A stretch of 64,000 bases of DNA from Drosophila miranda (Eukaryota > Arthropoda > Insecta > Diptera > Drosophilidae), in assembly GCF_003369915.1 (NCBI RefSeq), contig NC_046676.1, forward strand, positions 13,436,001 to 13,500,000, in the 5' to 3' direction. Shown here piece by piece: positions 9,933 through 20,120 of the stretch; within the stretch, counting starts at the first letter, position 1; the number at the start of each line of letters is the position of its first letter. The position numbers and the translations under genes were made by a program. The notes under the pieces were generated by a model. It was not told where the DNA came from and did not search any database. It saw only the letters and a program-made list of their open reading frames with translations.

Positions 9933-12900
9933 ATGAAGCTGATGTGCTGTGGTGGGAGCAACGACTCCATGGACCTGAAGAACCCCAAGAAGGATGATGA
10001 GGCCGAGGCCAAAGGTAAGTGGAACCACAATGGAATATGGAATGCATTCCATACAAAATTAATATTGGAAAATATCAGGAAAGTTGGTTCAGATTTTAAA
10101 ATGGTATTTGGCTAGAGGAAGGACAAATTATGGCGGTTCTGTCTCAATAGCAAACACAATATTACTATTGATTAATAGTAGCCCTCAATTGCTGTTCGAT
10201 TTCAGGTGGTAGGGGGATTAAATCTGAAGTACCTGTCGGTGACAGTCTGGTCTTGCGTCTGGTCTTTTTAATGGCCTAGTGCTATCGGCTCCAAGCCCAA
10301 AAACTAAGAAACCACATGTGCATCTGCTTTAAGGTACATATTTAAATGGTATTCCCCAATCTTAGGGACTTAAACGTAGATATATACATATGAATATATC
10401 AATACCTGGAACTGGAGTGGCGCCTCAGACAGGAAGCTGGCATTTGTTTGCACTCGCACAGCCCATAAATATAAATCATCAAAGTTCGTATGCAAATTTG
10501 AGTCCAGTGGAAAGCCGACAACTGCCAGTATATCAGTATAGTGCACACAGATACGAACCGATCACCGGTAATCTTTCAGTTATTCCGAGTTTGTTTGGGT
10601 GTCTGTCAGTCACTCCACTCCGTGTGTGAAACAGAGCAACAAAACACACAAAGAATGCTCCAATACGCCACAGACAGACAGTCTAACGCGAATCCAGTTT
10701 AGTACGCGTACCGGCGGCTAATGAGCAACGTAAGCAGCGGCATCGGCGACTAAACTAAGCAAAAACAAAAACAAAAACAAAAACAACAGCAGCGTCGACT
10801 AGAGATTTAGATAGGAGATACGTTCTTTGAACGGCTCGATAGCAGGCTGCGTGTGTAAGGCGTATAAGGCGAAAACATAAATCTCGCATATTTCCTATTA
10901 TGTTCCTGCTTTGACTAAACCAAACCGCTTTCCACAGGAGGAAATTGAGCTGAATAGCTGAAATTGAACAGAAGCAAAATGTGAACTGAAACCTTTTGGC
11001 CGTCGAAAGGGACAGGCGAACTGCTAATTAAATATGCGTATATCCGTATAGCGATTCTTATAACCGAACTGATTTGCGACTTGCAAAATCTTTTTTTAGA
11101 GCTGCGTGTAATTGCATTCAGATTCATTAACACTTGACAAAAACCGGGAAAATCTTCCGTCAGAGCATAAATTACTCGAGTGCGCTCGAAATAAAAAACT
11201 AACTCTGGATTTTGTAATTGTCATATATGCAGTATTTAAATAATTTTCACTAAATATTCAAATTGGCAAGGTAGGCGCCATGGCGCCCCCAACCGAGACA
11301 AGGCTGACATCCGGCTCCAGGCAGCACCGCAAGTCTGGTCACAAATCAGCTAGAAGGGAAGGTTATCCCCCTCCTCACCACTCCACTCCACACTCCACAC
11401 TCCACACTCCCAGTGCCAGCCACCCCATATAGGGGAGGATCCAAGCAAACCGGCTCCGTCTGCTTTTTTTTGTTGCTGCTTGATCGAAAGTCGCCCAAAG
11501 AGTTCCTCTGATAAGCAATCTGACGCACGGCTCTTGTCTAAGGTTGTTGTGACATCAGTTTTGGATTCCACATCCACTCGAAAGCAGTCCCTGTGCAACC
11601 CCCATCCAATGACAGGTGTGATATGGAGTGGCACGGGCTATCTGTTGACTGGACATTTGAAAGTCGTTCGGGGAAACTCTGCCTCTGGTCGAATGGCTAA
11701 AATCGTTATCAGCCAGCGGCGCTCGATGATAAGTCGGTTAAGCTCTGATGAATTTACACAATAAGCGTGTCAAGACGTCCAGTCGACACCTCGTTCATCA
11801 TTCGTCCATCCATTCATCACTGGGGTACGGTACCCAACGGCGTGGTGTGGGAAAGTGAAGCACTCCAAGTACTGACACAAATTCGATTAAAATTTGAATT
11901 TCAATTCAGAATTAGTTGAATGATAATTGCATCTGTAATTGCGTGACTTCCATACTTCCCCTTTATCGGGTGCACACCGTAGTAGACCAAAACAATGAAA
12001 TGAAGCTTTCAGCGAGCAGCGCAGCTTTTGCGATTAAACTTTTTGAGCGAATAAAAAGCTCCCCAACCGGTAAGATTTCAAGTTCAAAGCTAACGGCAAC
12101 AGCAATGAAGCGATTCAAAACTGGCCGACTATAAATCGAACACAGATTGATCTGATCTGGAGATTGAAAGCTGACAGAGGCTCAAAGTAGCCCCCCGGCC
12201 ACGCCTTGACCAAATGATAGCCCCCCGTTATCAGCGATGCATACGTAATGCCAGAATACCAGAATTGGTTACAGCACTGGGGGCCTTAAGGTGCAATGGA
12301 TGACATACGGCTGATAAGCCCGATTGGAAGCGTTACACGCCCCGAAGCTTATGTAGGGGGTGGCACGGTTCTGGGGGTAACTTTGGGAAGCTGCACGCTC
12401 ATTTGCTCTCAACTAACAAATCACACAGACAGACAGAGATACAGATACACAGATACAGATACAGAGATGCTGCTGGTTAGATGATCTGACTATTTGCGTA
12501 CAGCACTGGTAGCACTGTAAGATTCTCTATCAAGTATCCATCAGTTAGTGAACAGGCTTCGCGGTGAACAGTAGTGCCAGACAAAGCAAAGCTGTAATTT
12601 TTGAGTTCAGAGCTAACGAATCCCATTATGGTTAACACCGTGAAAAATCGTCGTTTCGAGGATGAAGGTGGGTCTTATAATTTGAATATGATGTAATTCT
12701 CTTTGTCCTTTCAATGCTCAAAGGGTGTCTTAAAGTGCCTATTACGAGAACCTGTACTTCTCAATAAATTCAATCACTCTCGCAGCATACCACAATAAGT
12801 CTACTACAAGTCCTTAAGATCCAACACAAAGTCTTGCAGCAGGGCCCTGCGATTCTCTCTTTTTAATGGTTTCGTTTTGATTGATGCACAAATCGCTTTT

Positions 12901-15342
12901 CAGATGCTCTCTGCTCAGTGTAACCTCAAAAAAATCTCAGTTAAACCTCATAATTTATTCAGGCATCATCACGAATTTGCATGTTCTGACATGCCAGATG
13001 CAGCGCCCTGATGGGTCTCGATACCGTTGATTCTGTTATCCGTTGGTGATAAGAATATCCAAAGAAGACGAGCCCCTTGACAGAAGAATGAAAAGTGGGT
13101 GTGTTCCAGTATGGGTAAATCCTGGTGCTTGCAAGTACTGTAAATGCCGTAAAATCTGGACTCAAAAGCAATTGTAACTGCTAGTTTACCACCCACTTAT
13201 GGCCATACTAATCTCAGCCGACTCACTTGAGATTAAACCAACAAAGAAATAGTTAAATATACGTATAAAAAGGCAGATAGATTCAACTGTTGGGAGAGAT
13301 CTTAAAGGGGTGGGGGGTCCCCATTTCGGCGCCATTCGCAGAATGAATGAATGAATGGAATTTTTCCGCAAGAATCCGCCACGTAATCCAGAAACCAGAA
13401 GCGTTCCAAAACCGCAAATAGAAAGGCAAATAGTTATATCTCCTAGTCGCCTGTCTGCCAGATAAGGGATGATAAATTTTAGTTAAATTACGGCAATCAC
13501 AGAAGAAGAAATAAACCCGAAAAAGGGGTAGAGCTTGAACAGTGTCTGCCATAAATCTATTTCCAGCTGTAGCCAGTTTAAGTGGGCCGAAACGCAAAAG
13601 CGATTCCAAATCTTGGACAGACTTCAACAGGCAAGCGACCTACAGGTGACCTACAGCCTTCTACAAAAATATAAAAACCCATCCAGAACCACTCATGGCG
13701 CAGATAGCGCGGTCAATAGCTGATAGCCAATCGATTGATTGAACTGAATGGAGTGCGCAGTCGATGATCAGATTACCCACCGCACCTCCTAATCGATTAC
13801 GTTTCGTTGCAGGTTCCGGTCTGGGAGTACGCCACTTCCAGGTCTTTCTTCTCTTCTGCGCCCTGACGGTGGCCTATGCCCAGCGCGTCAACCTATCCGT
13901 GGCCGTGGTGGCCATGCTTGATTCAAACTCCGCAAATCCGCATTTTCCTGTAAGTAATCTTCACTGGCACCAACGTCAGCTCGAAACCTAGCTAACTCTT
14001 TTGCTTTTTAGGAGTACAACTGGTCGGATAAGATAAAATCCCTGCTGCTGAGCAGTTTCTTCTGGGGCTATGTGGTCACACAGGTGCCGGCTGGCCAGCT
14101 GGCGAGGAAATTCGGTGGCAAAGTGATGATCCTTTCAGGTCTCACCATCTGCTCGGTGCTGAACATCCTAACGCCCCTCTGCGCCAAACTTGGAGGCTGG
14201 CAATTGGTGTGCGCCCTGCGTGTGGTCGAGGGTCTATGCCAGGGCGTGGTCTTCCCATCCACGCACACTATCCTATCCCAGTGGGCGCCTCCGAAGGAGC
14301 GTGCCACGCTCGGCACATGCGCATATTCGGGCAATCAGTTTGGCACGATCATCATGCTGGCCACCAGTGGAATGTTGGCCGCCTCATCGGCTGGGTGGCC
14401 AAGCATCTTCTACATCTCCGGCGGAGTCGGATGCGTTTGGTCGATCGTGTACTTCATTTGGGGCGCAAGCTCGCCGTCGGAGTGCAAGAGCATCTCGTCG
14501 GAGGAGCGCAAGCTGATTGAAATGGCGCAGGCCGGTGAAGTGGCCACTGTACAGGATCAGGCAAAGGAGCAGCCGCAGCCCCGTACACCCTGGCTGAGCA
14601 TATTCACATCGCCTTCATTCTTAGTGCTGATCGTGGCACACTCCACTCACAACTGGGGCTTCTGGACCCTGCTGACTGAGATTCCCAGCTACATGAAGAA
14701 CATCCTGGGCAAGGACATCAAGTCGAACGCCCTGCTCTCGTCCCTTCCCTACTTCTGCATGTTCTGCATGTCGTTCGTCTTCTCCGCTATATCCGCCCAG
14801 TTGAACAACCGCAACTGCATCTCTACGGGGACCAGTCGCAAGCTGTTCAACACGATTGGCACCTGGATCCCCATGGTCACGCTTATCGGACTGGGCTATA
14901 CGGGTGCGGACCAGGGAACCTTGGCCGTTGTCCTGCTCTGCTTCACCGTAGGCACGAACGGCGCCACTTACCTGGGCTTCAACATGAACCACATAGATCT
15001 GTCGCCGAACTTTGCCGGCATCCTGATGGGCATCACCAACTGCGTGGGCAATATCATGAGCATAATCGCCCCGTTAGTGGTTGGTGTCATTGTCACCGAT
15101 GAGGTAAGATACTCGGCTACACCTGTCAGCTCCCTCTACTTACTGATTCGGTTTTTCTGTTGTGTTGTTCTTTACAGAAAGATCCCGATCTGTGGCGCAT
15201 AGTATTCTTCATTGCCGCTGGCTTCTACCTAGTGGGCAACGGGCTGTTCGTGATCTTCGGTAAGGCCGAAGTGCAGCCCTGGAACGATCCCCCGGCGAAG
15301 CCCAGGCGCAACTCTACGCCTGAGGTGGAGTCGCAGCACTAA
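9933..15342 (+). CDS. SLC17-type major facilitator transporter (CG15095/CG15096 family)
   Basis: Predicted plasma-membrane anion or phosphate cotransporter of the SLC17 branch of the MFS. Exons 9933–10014, 13813–13949, 14012–15103 and 15178–15342 total 1476 nt, giving 491 residues, normal for the family. All junctions are GT–AG and in phase. Family blocks include FWGYVVTQVPAGQLARKFGG, RVVEGLCQGVVFPSTHTILS and WAPPKERATLGTCAYSGNQF; about 12 hydrophobic segments are present. The first exon encodes an acidic/lysine-rich cytosolic N-terminus (MKLMCCGGSNDSMDLK). The 3.8-kb first intron contains candidate alternative first exons. The melanogaster counterpart is l(2)08717 (CG15095) or its neighbour CG15096; I cannot tell which. 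Substrate is not shown by the sequence. Confidence 0.92.
12000..12069 (+). other. Possible alternative first exon of the SLC17 gene (a)
   Basis: ATG at 12000 opens 23 codons (MKLSASSAAFAIKLFERIKS...) followed by G and the donor GTAAGA at 12070. The phase (1) is exactly that required by the acceptor at 13812. No clear core promoter was found. A chance match is quite possible. Confidence 0.22.
12628..12667 (+). other. Possible alternative first exon of the SLC17 gene (b)
   Basis: ATG at 12628 opens 13 codons (MVNTVKNRRFEDE) and then G before the donor GTGGGT at 12668. The phase matches the exon at 13813, as does the main first exon. The result would be a transporter with a basic rather than acidic N-terminus. 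It lies in the large first intron, so use would need a second promoter upstream. Confidence 0.4.
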
Positions 15343-15902
15343 CACCGACGAATTTAGCGAAATGTGAAGAGAAACCGCTAGTCAGCTAGTTCAGTTTTCC
15401 ACCAAAACCCAGCCGAACCGGATCCGATCAGATCCGATCCGATCCGGTGGTCGGCCAACTGTCAATCCTAATGGAGCAATGGAGCGCTATGCAATGCATT
15501 TTCGCATTGTCCGAACTAATTCGCGCTCCGTGTATTTTTTTTTATATTTGTAAACTATTCGTTACTGTACTCTGTATTCGCGTTCCCCTCGTCTTAGGTT
15601 TAGTTATAGTGACTAATTATGTAAGGGCACTCACAAAGTGAGGCGAAAATAATAATTATATTGTACTATATGTGTGCTGTATCAGACTACAGACAGCTAC
15701 AGCATGTGAAAAGAAAACCACAAGAGTGTTTGATTCTCAAAAGCGGTAGGGGGAACGAGACCGCCACAACCTCATCCAGTGGGCCTTGACATACATGCAT
15801 TATTGATCAGAATACGTTCATATCTATTGCTCTGAGATGCCAGGTTAAAATACTTATTAGGTCTCCATAGACATGTTAGTGCTTGACTCCTTTGTATTTC
15901 AG
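15343..15902 (+). other. 3' UTR / spacer between SLC17 gene and its broken copy
   Basis: The region contains a GATCC(G/A)-rich short repeat at 15420–15446 and an AT-rich stretch with AATAATAATTATATT at about 15648, a possible poly(A) region. It ends in a retained splice acceptor (TTTGTATTTCAG, ending 15902) belonging to the degenerate copy. Nothing else was seen. Confidence 0.5.
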
Positions 15903-16748
15903 GACGAGGAGTGCGTCATTGGCAGGTGGTTCTGATCTTCTGGGGCCTGTCAGTCACCTACGCCCTTCGTGTCAATCTATCTGTGGCAGTCGTGGCCATG
16001 ACAGATTCGGACTCCATACGGAACTGAAGACCCCCTGGCTCCGCATCTTCGGCTCGCCACCATTTTTGGTCCTAATGGTTTCGCACAGCGTCTTCAACTG
16101 GGACTTCTGGACACTCCTGACGCAAATTCCAAGCTACATGAAGAGCGTCCTTGGCAAGGACATCAAGTCAAACGCCCTGCTCTCGTCCCTTCCTTACGTC
16201 AGCATGTTCTTCATGTCTTTCGTCTTCTCAAAGATGTCGGCCCAATTGAACAACCGCAACTGCATCTCCACGGGGACCAGCCGCAAGCTGTTCAACACGA
16301 TTGGTCTGTGGATCCCCATGATCACAATCATCGGTCTGGGGTATGTGAGGGCCGACCAGTCCACGCTGGCCGTGGTCCAGCTATGCTTCACAGTTGGAAT
16401 GAGCGGCGCCACTTACCTGGGCTTCAACATGAACCACCTGGATCTGTCGCCGAACTTTACCGGCATCCTGATGGGCATCACCAGCTGCGTGGCCAATATC
16501 ATGAGTATAATCGCTCCGCTGGTGGTCGGTGTCATTGTCACCGATGAGGTTAGATAATTGCTATACCCGTCAGCTCCCTCCAGTTACTGATTCGGTTTTA
16601 TGTTGTGCTGTTCCTTACAGAAAGATCCCGATCTGTGGCGCATAGTATTCTTCATTGCCGCTTCTATCTGGTGGGCAACGGGCTGTTCGTGATCTTCGGC
16701 AAGGCCGAAGCCCTGGAACGATGCTCCTGCTCCGGTGGAGCCACATAA
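15903..16748 (+). pseudogene. Degenerate tandem copy of the SLC17 transporter
   Basis: The copy retains the second-exon acceptor and its start (RGVRHWQVVLIFWGLSVTYA...) but then jumps at about 16026 to sequence matching parent position ~14577 (LKTPWLRIFGSPPFLVLMVS). About 200 codons and one intron are lost, and the junction is out of frame (stop TGA 16025–16027). The rest of the large exon is open and very similar to the parent (GKDIKSNALLSSLPY, NMNHLDLSPNF). The last intron is kept (donor after 16551, acceptor ending 16620), but the final exon has 4- and 5-base deletions. The first of these leads to a premature TGA. AATAAA follows at 16748–16753. I read it as a decayed paralogue, probably of the second transporter present in melanogaster. 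Confidence 0.85.
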
Positions 16749-16753
16749 ATAAA

Positions 16754-17535
16754 GAGGAAAATTTACTGTCGTTTCTGTGTGACTTGTCTCGCATTCTTGG
16801 AAAGATATGGGGACTTGGCAACTGAATTAAAGAAATGGATTAGAATTTTGAAGACCCCGAGTAACAATTGGGTGGAGTACTTATAAATATATAAGTATGG
16901 CGCCACAGCCATAAGGAAAAGGATGTTCTTGAGAAGAGCCATAGCGGCCATAGAAGTGGTGTCCATGAGCAACCACATTCCTTAGGCATGTAGTAAGTAT
17001 AACTGCCATAAGAATGATATCTTATCTGCTTTCGTAGCTCAGGATTCTATACAGTTATAAATGTATCACCGTATATCATGTACCATCATAAGTTAAAATA
17101 AATCATTACATCGAAGTGTTTAAAGAATATGCGAATCGAAAATAAACAAGTGATGTTTGTACATGACGTTTACCTGTGAAGCCAGCGCCATCTGGTGGTA
17201 ATTACATGAAATGCTAGTTGTTTTTAAGATCTCATGTATAGATACACACATTTTCACACCTCTACGATCATTTTAGAATTAATGCCACTGTTAACCACTG
17301 TTTTGTTTTTTAAAGCAGACATTTCTGTTAAATTTGTATTTTCAAAATAAAGGTATGATAGGCAAAAATACCGACAGGCAGCCACTGAAATATATCACGA
17401 AGATCATGGACAGAGAATTAGCACATTGTCGACCGGTGTCTTTTAAAAACTTTCCACGAAAATAGTTTTTTTTTTGGTTTTCGGCGGCTTAACTCACGTT
17501 TAAATAAAGGGGCTTAAGTGGGCTAAGTTCGTTTT
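16754..17535. other. Intergenic spacer at apparent synteny junction
   Basis: AT-rich sequence without supported genes. It lies between 55F-type genes on the left and 59C-type genes on the right. It contains the CTCF-type site at 17183–17198. No transposon ends were recognised. Confidence 0.55.
17183..17198. promoter_or_regulatory. CTCF-type insulator site
   Basis: CAGCGCCATCTGGTGG matches the CTCF consensus YAGCGCCMYCTNGTGG at every position. It stands alone in an AT-rich spacer between two gene blocks, the setting expected for an insulator. Occupancy is inferred. Confidence 0.6.
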
Positions 17536-17540
17536 TTAAT

Positions 17541-17573
17541 CGGTATATTGAGACGGTATATTTCGGTATATTT
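17541..17573 (+). promoter_or_regulatory. Ohler motif-6 cluster, ZNF277 promoter
   Basis: CGGTATATT occurs at 17541, CGGTATATTT at 17554 and again at 17564. The third, with its flanks, fits the Drosophila core-promoter motif 6 (KTYRGTATWTTT). The start codon is 50 bp downstream, so the 5' UTR is short. Confidence 0.65.
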
Positions 17574-17623
17574 CTGAGGGTGACGAATAAATATTTTGTT
17601 GTTTCGTTGTTGACAAATAAAAA

Positions 17624-19023
17624 ATGGAGCACGCGGTGGACACCGTTCCAGAAGATGTTGCACCCAAATTGGAAAATAAATTCAGCTCTGTGCTGAAGCC
17701 CTCGGCAAACACGGTCGTAAAGTGCTTGAAATGCGAGAAGGTGTATATATTTCCCGCTGACAAAGACGACTGCCTGGCGCACCTGTATCTGGAGCATCGG
17801 CTGGTCATCGCCGATGTGGAGGATATCGCGCTGTTGGAGGATTATTTGCAATACTGGGAAAAAGAGTTTCATAGTGCGCGCCTAAAGTGCCTTTTGAGGG
17901 ATTCTTTTATATAATTTGGTGTCTTTCAGGCCATGAATTCGAGCAATACTGCACGACCATGTTCCTGGACCAGCTGCCCGATGGAACATATGCCAGAAAC
18001 GAGAAATATTATTTGCTCTGTGATATACTGCCGCAGGACTACGAGCTTCGCCAGCGACTGCGGGAGGAACGACTGAAAACCGCCCTGGAGCGACACCATT
18101 TCGAGCTCACGGACCGGAACTTCTCCAAGGAGTGTCTTTTCTGCAGAACCGTAATCAAGGGCCTTAGGGCCGACTACCTGGATCACTTGTTTGACAAGCA
18201 CTTTCTGCTGGTGGGAAAGCCCGAGAAGTTGGTCTATGTGGATGAGCTGCTCGACCAGCTGGAAGCAAATTTGAACCAATTGATTTGCCTGTACTGCGAG
18301 AAGGTCTTCAAGGATAGAACCGTTCTGAAGGAACATATGCGCAAGAAGGGGCACAAGCGCATCAATCCCAATCGCCGCGAGTACGACAAGTACTTCCTAA
18401 TAAACTACAATCGGGCCCCGGCGCCGGCACCTCGAAAGCAGCAGCACCAGAAACGACGACAGCCCTCCGGGTCAGTATCCGCAGACATGGAAAACATGGA
18501 CTTTGACAAGCACTTTGCTCGTCCAGACTCGGAGGGTGAGCATGATTCGGACTGGTCTGACTGGGCCGGGGATGGCGAGCCACATTCGCTCAAGTGTCTC
18601 TACTGCCCGCATCTCGGCGACCATTTCGCTGGCCTCAAACAGCACATGATAGATGCCCATAGCTTGGATTTCGATGTCGCCACCAGCGCACTGAACTTCT
18701 ATCAGCGCGTCAAGGTGGTCAACTATATACGTCGCCAGCTGTGCATGCGTCGCTGTGTTAGCTGTGACATCCAGTTTGATGATCTCGACTTGCTAACCGA
18801 ACACATGGCCCAGGAGTCTCATTGCGGTATCGGTGAGCGATCCAGTTGGGACAAGCCAGAGTTCTTTTTCCCGTACATGGAAAATGATGGCTTGTTGTGT
18901 GTCCTGGACGATTCAACGGGCGACGAGCCTGATACCGATGTAGTTCGCATCATTTCCGAGGACAGTCTGGCGCAAGTCAACAAGGATGCGGAGTCGTTAT
19001 CATTAGAGAATTTCAAGATATAA
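17624..19023 (+). CDS. CG9890: ZNF277 orthologue, C2H2 zinc-finger protein
   Basis: Exons 17624–17873 and 17930–19023 total 1344 nt, giving 447 residues (human ZNF277 is about 450). The 56-bp intron splits a codon (A|GC, Ser); its donor GTGCGC is weak, but it is the only one in phase. Several C2H2-type fingers are visible: CLKCEKVYIF...HLYLEH near residue 30; CLFCRTVIKG...HLFDKH; CLYCEKVFKD...HMRKKGH; CLYCPHLGDH...HMIDAH; CVSCDIQFDD...HMAQESH. Family landmarks include INPNRREYDKYFLINY, the DSDWSDW acidic segment, NFYQRVKVVNYIRRQ, and a C-terminal FFPYMENDGLLC. A variable linker (APAPRKQQHQKRRQPSG) separates the finger groups. The human protein is linked to Polycomb/BMI1 and ribosomal protein uS5; the fly role is not shown. 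Symbol from memory. Confidence 0.93.
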
Positions 19024-19067
19024 AATTTATATTTTAGAGATATTATTAAAACAGTTTTTTTTTTCAT

Positions 19068-19131
19068 CGGTATATTTGCGGTATATTTTGAAAATGAGAT
19101 GGTATATTTCTAAGTATCGGACGGTATATTT
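19068..19131 (+). promoter_or_regulatory. Ohler motif-6 cluster, dynactin p24 promoter
   Basis: Four (C/T)GGTATATTT copies lie at 19068, 19079, 19100 and 19122, followed by the palindromic CGATATATCG at 19135–19144. All lie within the 175 bp between the ZNF277 stop and the DCTN3 start, so they must serve as the downstream gene's promoter, overlapping the upstream gene's 3' UTR. Confidence 0.65.
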
Positions 19132-19198
19132 AATCGATATATCGTCTCTAGCACAAGTGACATCATTTAAAGGGAAAAAAATAAAAAAAACATTGAAA

Positions 19199-19777
19199 AT
19201 GGACGCCCTGGACATACTGGAGAAGCGCATCGATGCATTAACCCGAGTCCTGGGGCCCGTGCGGGAGGCGGAGAGCGACGAGGGAATAGTGGACTCTCTT
19301 TGTTCCGCCAACGCCCTACTCAGTGAGGCGACAACAGGACGTGCCCAGCTGCAGCAGTGCGTGGGACGGGCGGCCGAGCTAGAGAAGTATTTGGACCCCA
19401 ACTTTCTGGACGAGCACCAGCAGGTGCGCTGCAAGGAAGTGTACCTCAATGCGGTAGCACCCGAACTGCACACCCAGGCCGAACAGCTGGAGCGGATAAA
19501 GCAACTGGAGCCGGCCCTGGGCGCGGAATATTTCCGTAGCATACCCAGCGAGTGCCTGGATCAGCTGAAGCAGGTCACCCAAAACAACGGGGAGTATGCA
19601 CAGCAGAGCGAACTGATCGAGGAGAGCCTCATATTGGCCATGAAGCGGTACGGGGAGATCCAGGAGGGTCTGCTCACCTCGCTGGATGCCATGAGCGCGC
19701 GCCTTGATCAGGTAGAGCAGCGCATGGATCAGAAAAAGAAGAGCGATCTCAACAAAGATGTGCCGCCCAAGGAATGA
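19199..19777 (+). CDS. DCTN3-p24: Dynactin subunit 3 (p24)
   Basis: Small coiled-coil subunit of the dynactin shoulder that, with p150Glued and p50/dynamitin, links dynein to cargo. It is a single exon of 192 residues (human DCTN3 is 186). It starts MDALDILEKRIDALTRVLG, the typical p24 N-terminus, and is almost wholly helical with heptad-like Leu spacing; it ends in a basic tail (QKKKSDLNKDVPPKE). An in-frame upstream ATG exists at 19094, but it lies among the motif-6 elements, and 19199 has a good context (GAAAATGG). Poly(A) signal AATAAA is at 19866–19871. Tandem with ZNF277 (175-bp gap) and convergent with the FATP gene. Corresponds to melanogaster CG9893. Confidence 0.93.
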   Translation: MDALDILEKRIDALTRVLGPVREAESDEGIVDSLCSANALLSEATTGRAQLQQCVGRAAELEKYLDPNFLDEHQQVRCKEVYLNAVAPELHTQAEQLERIKQLEPALGAEYFRSIPSECLDQLKQVTQNNGEYAQQSELIEESLILAMKRYGEIQEGLLTSLDAMSARLDQVEQRMDQKKKSDLNKDVPPKE

Positions 19778-20120
19778 TGACTGAGCACATCCATACGAGA
19801 CTGCTGAAAGTATTTAGATAAGATTTCCGATCTACTCTCCACCTACATATACTCGTTTCCGAACAAATAAAACTGGTCGGATTCCCTGGTGGGGAGAATA
19901 GATCCAAGATGCTTTTTCCATTGTAAGTTTCCTTTTATCGTTATTTTATGCTAGCACAATATAGAATTCTACCAAATTAAACCTAACAGATAGACAAAGA
20001 TTATAACTCGGGAAATACATTCCCTTTCGAGTCGAAAGTGGAGGTATTGGCCCTAACTTCGATGATGGGGGGCACAGTCTTAGCTCAACCATGGAGTAAT
20101 AACCTCCTCCAGTTTCGTTC
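19778..20120. other. Convergent 3' region, dynactin p24 / FATP
   Basis: This interval is shared by the 3' UTR of the plus-strand dynactin gene (AATAAA 19866–19871) and that of the minus-strand FATP gene (possible AAATAA-type signal near 19945). No other feature seen. Confidence 0.6.

Larger units (their letters stand above)
10015..13812 (+). other. First intron of the SLC17 gene
   Basis: The donor GTAAGT at 10015 and acceptor TTGCAG ending at 13812 bound this intron. Apart from candidate alternative first exons it holds an (AAAAAC)n run at 10761–10787, a perfect 14-bp palindrome GGCGCCATGGCGCC at 11274–11287, and an (ACAGAT)n tract near 12427–12469. No independent gene is seen. Confidence 0.7.

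Noticed and set aside
14190..14992. Overlapping frames within the SLC17 large exon
   Set aside because: Shadows of a strongly GC-biased coding exon; the transporter frame is the real one.
19076..19198. Longer N-terminus for dynactin p24
   Set aside because: The extra residues are encoded by the motif-6 promoter array and are not part of the family; MDALDILEKR is the expected start.
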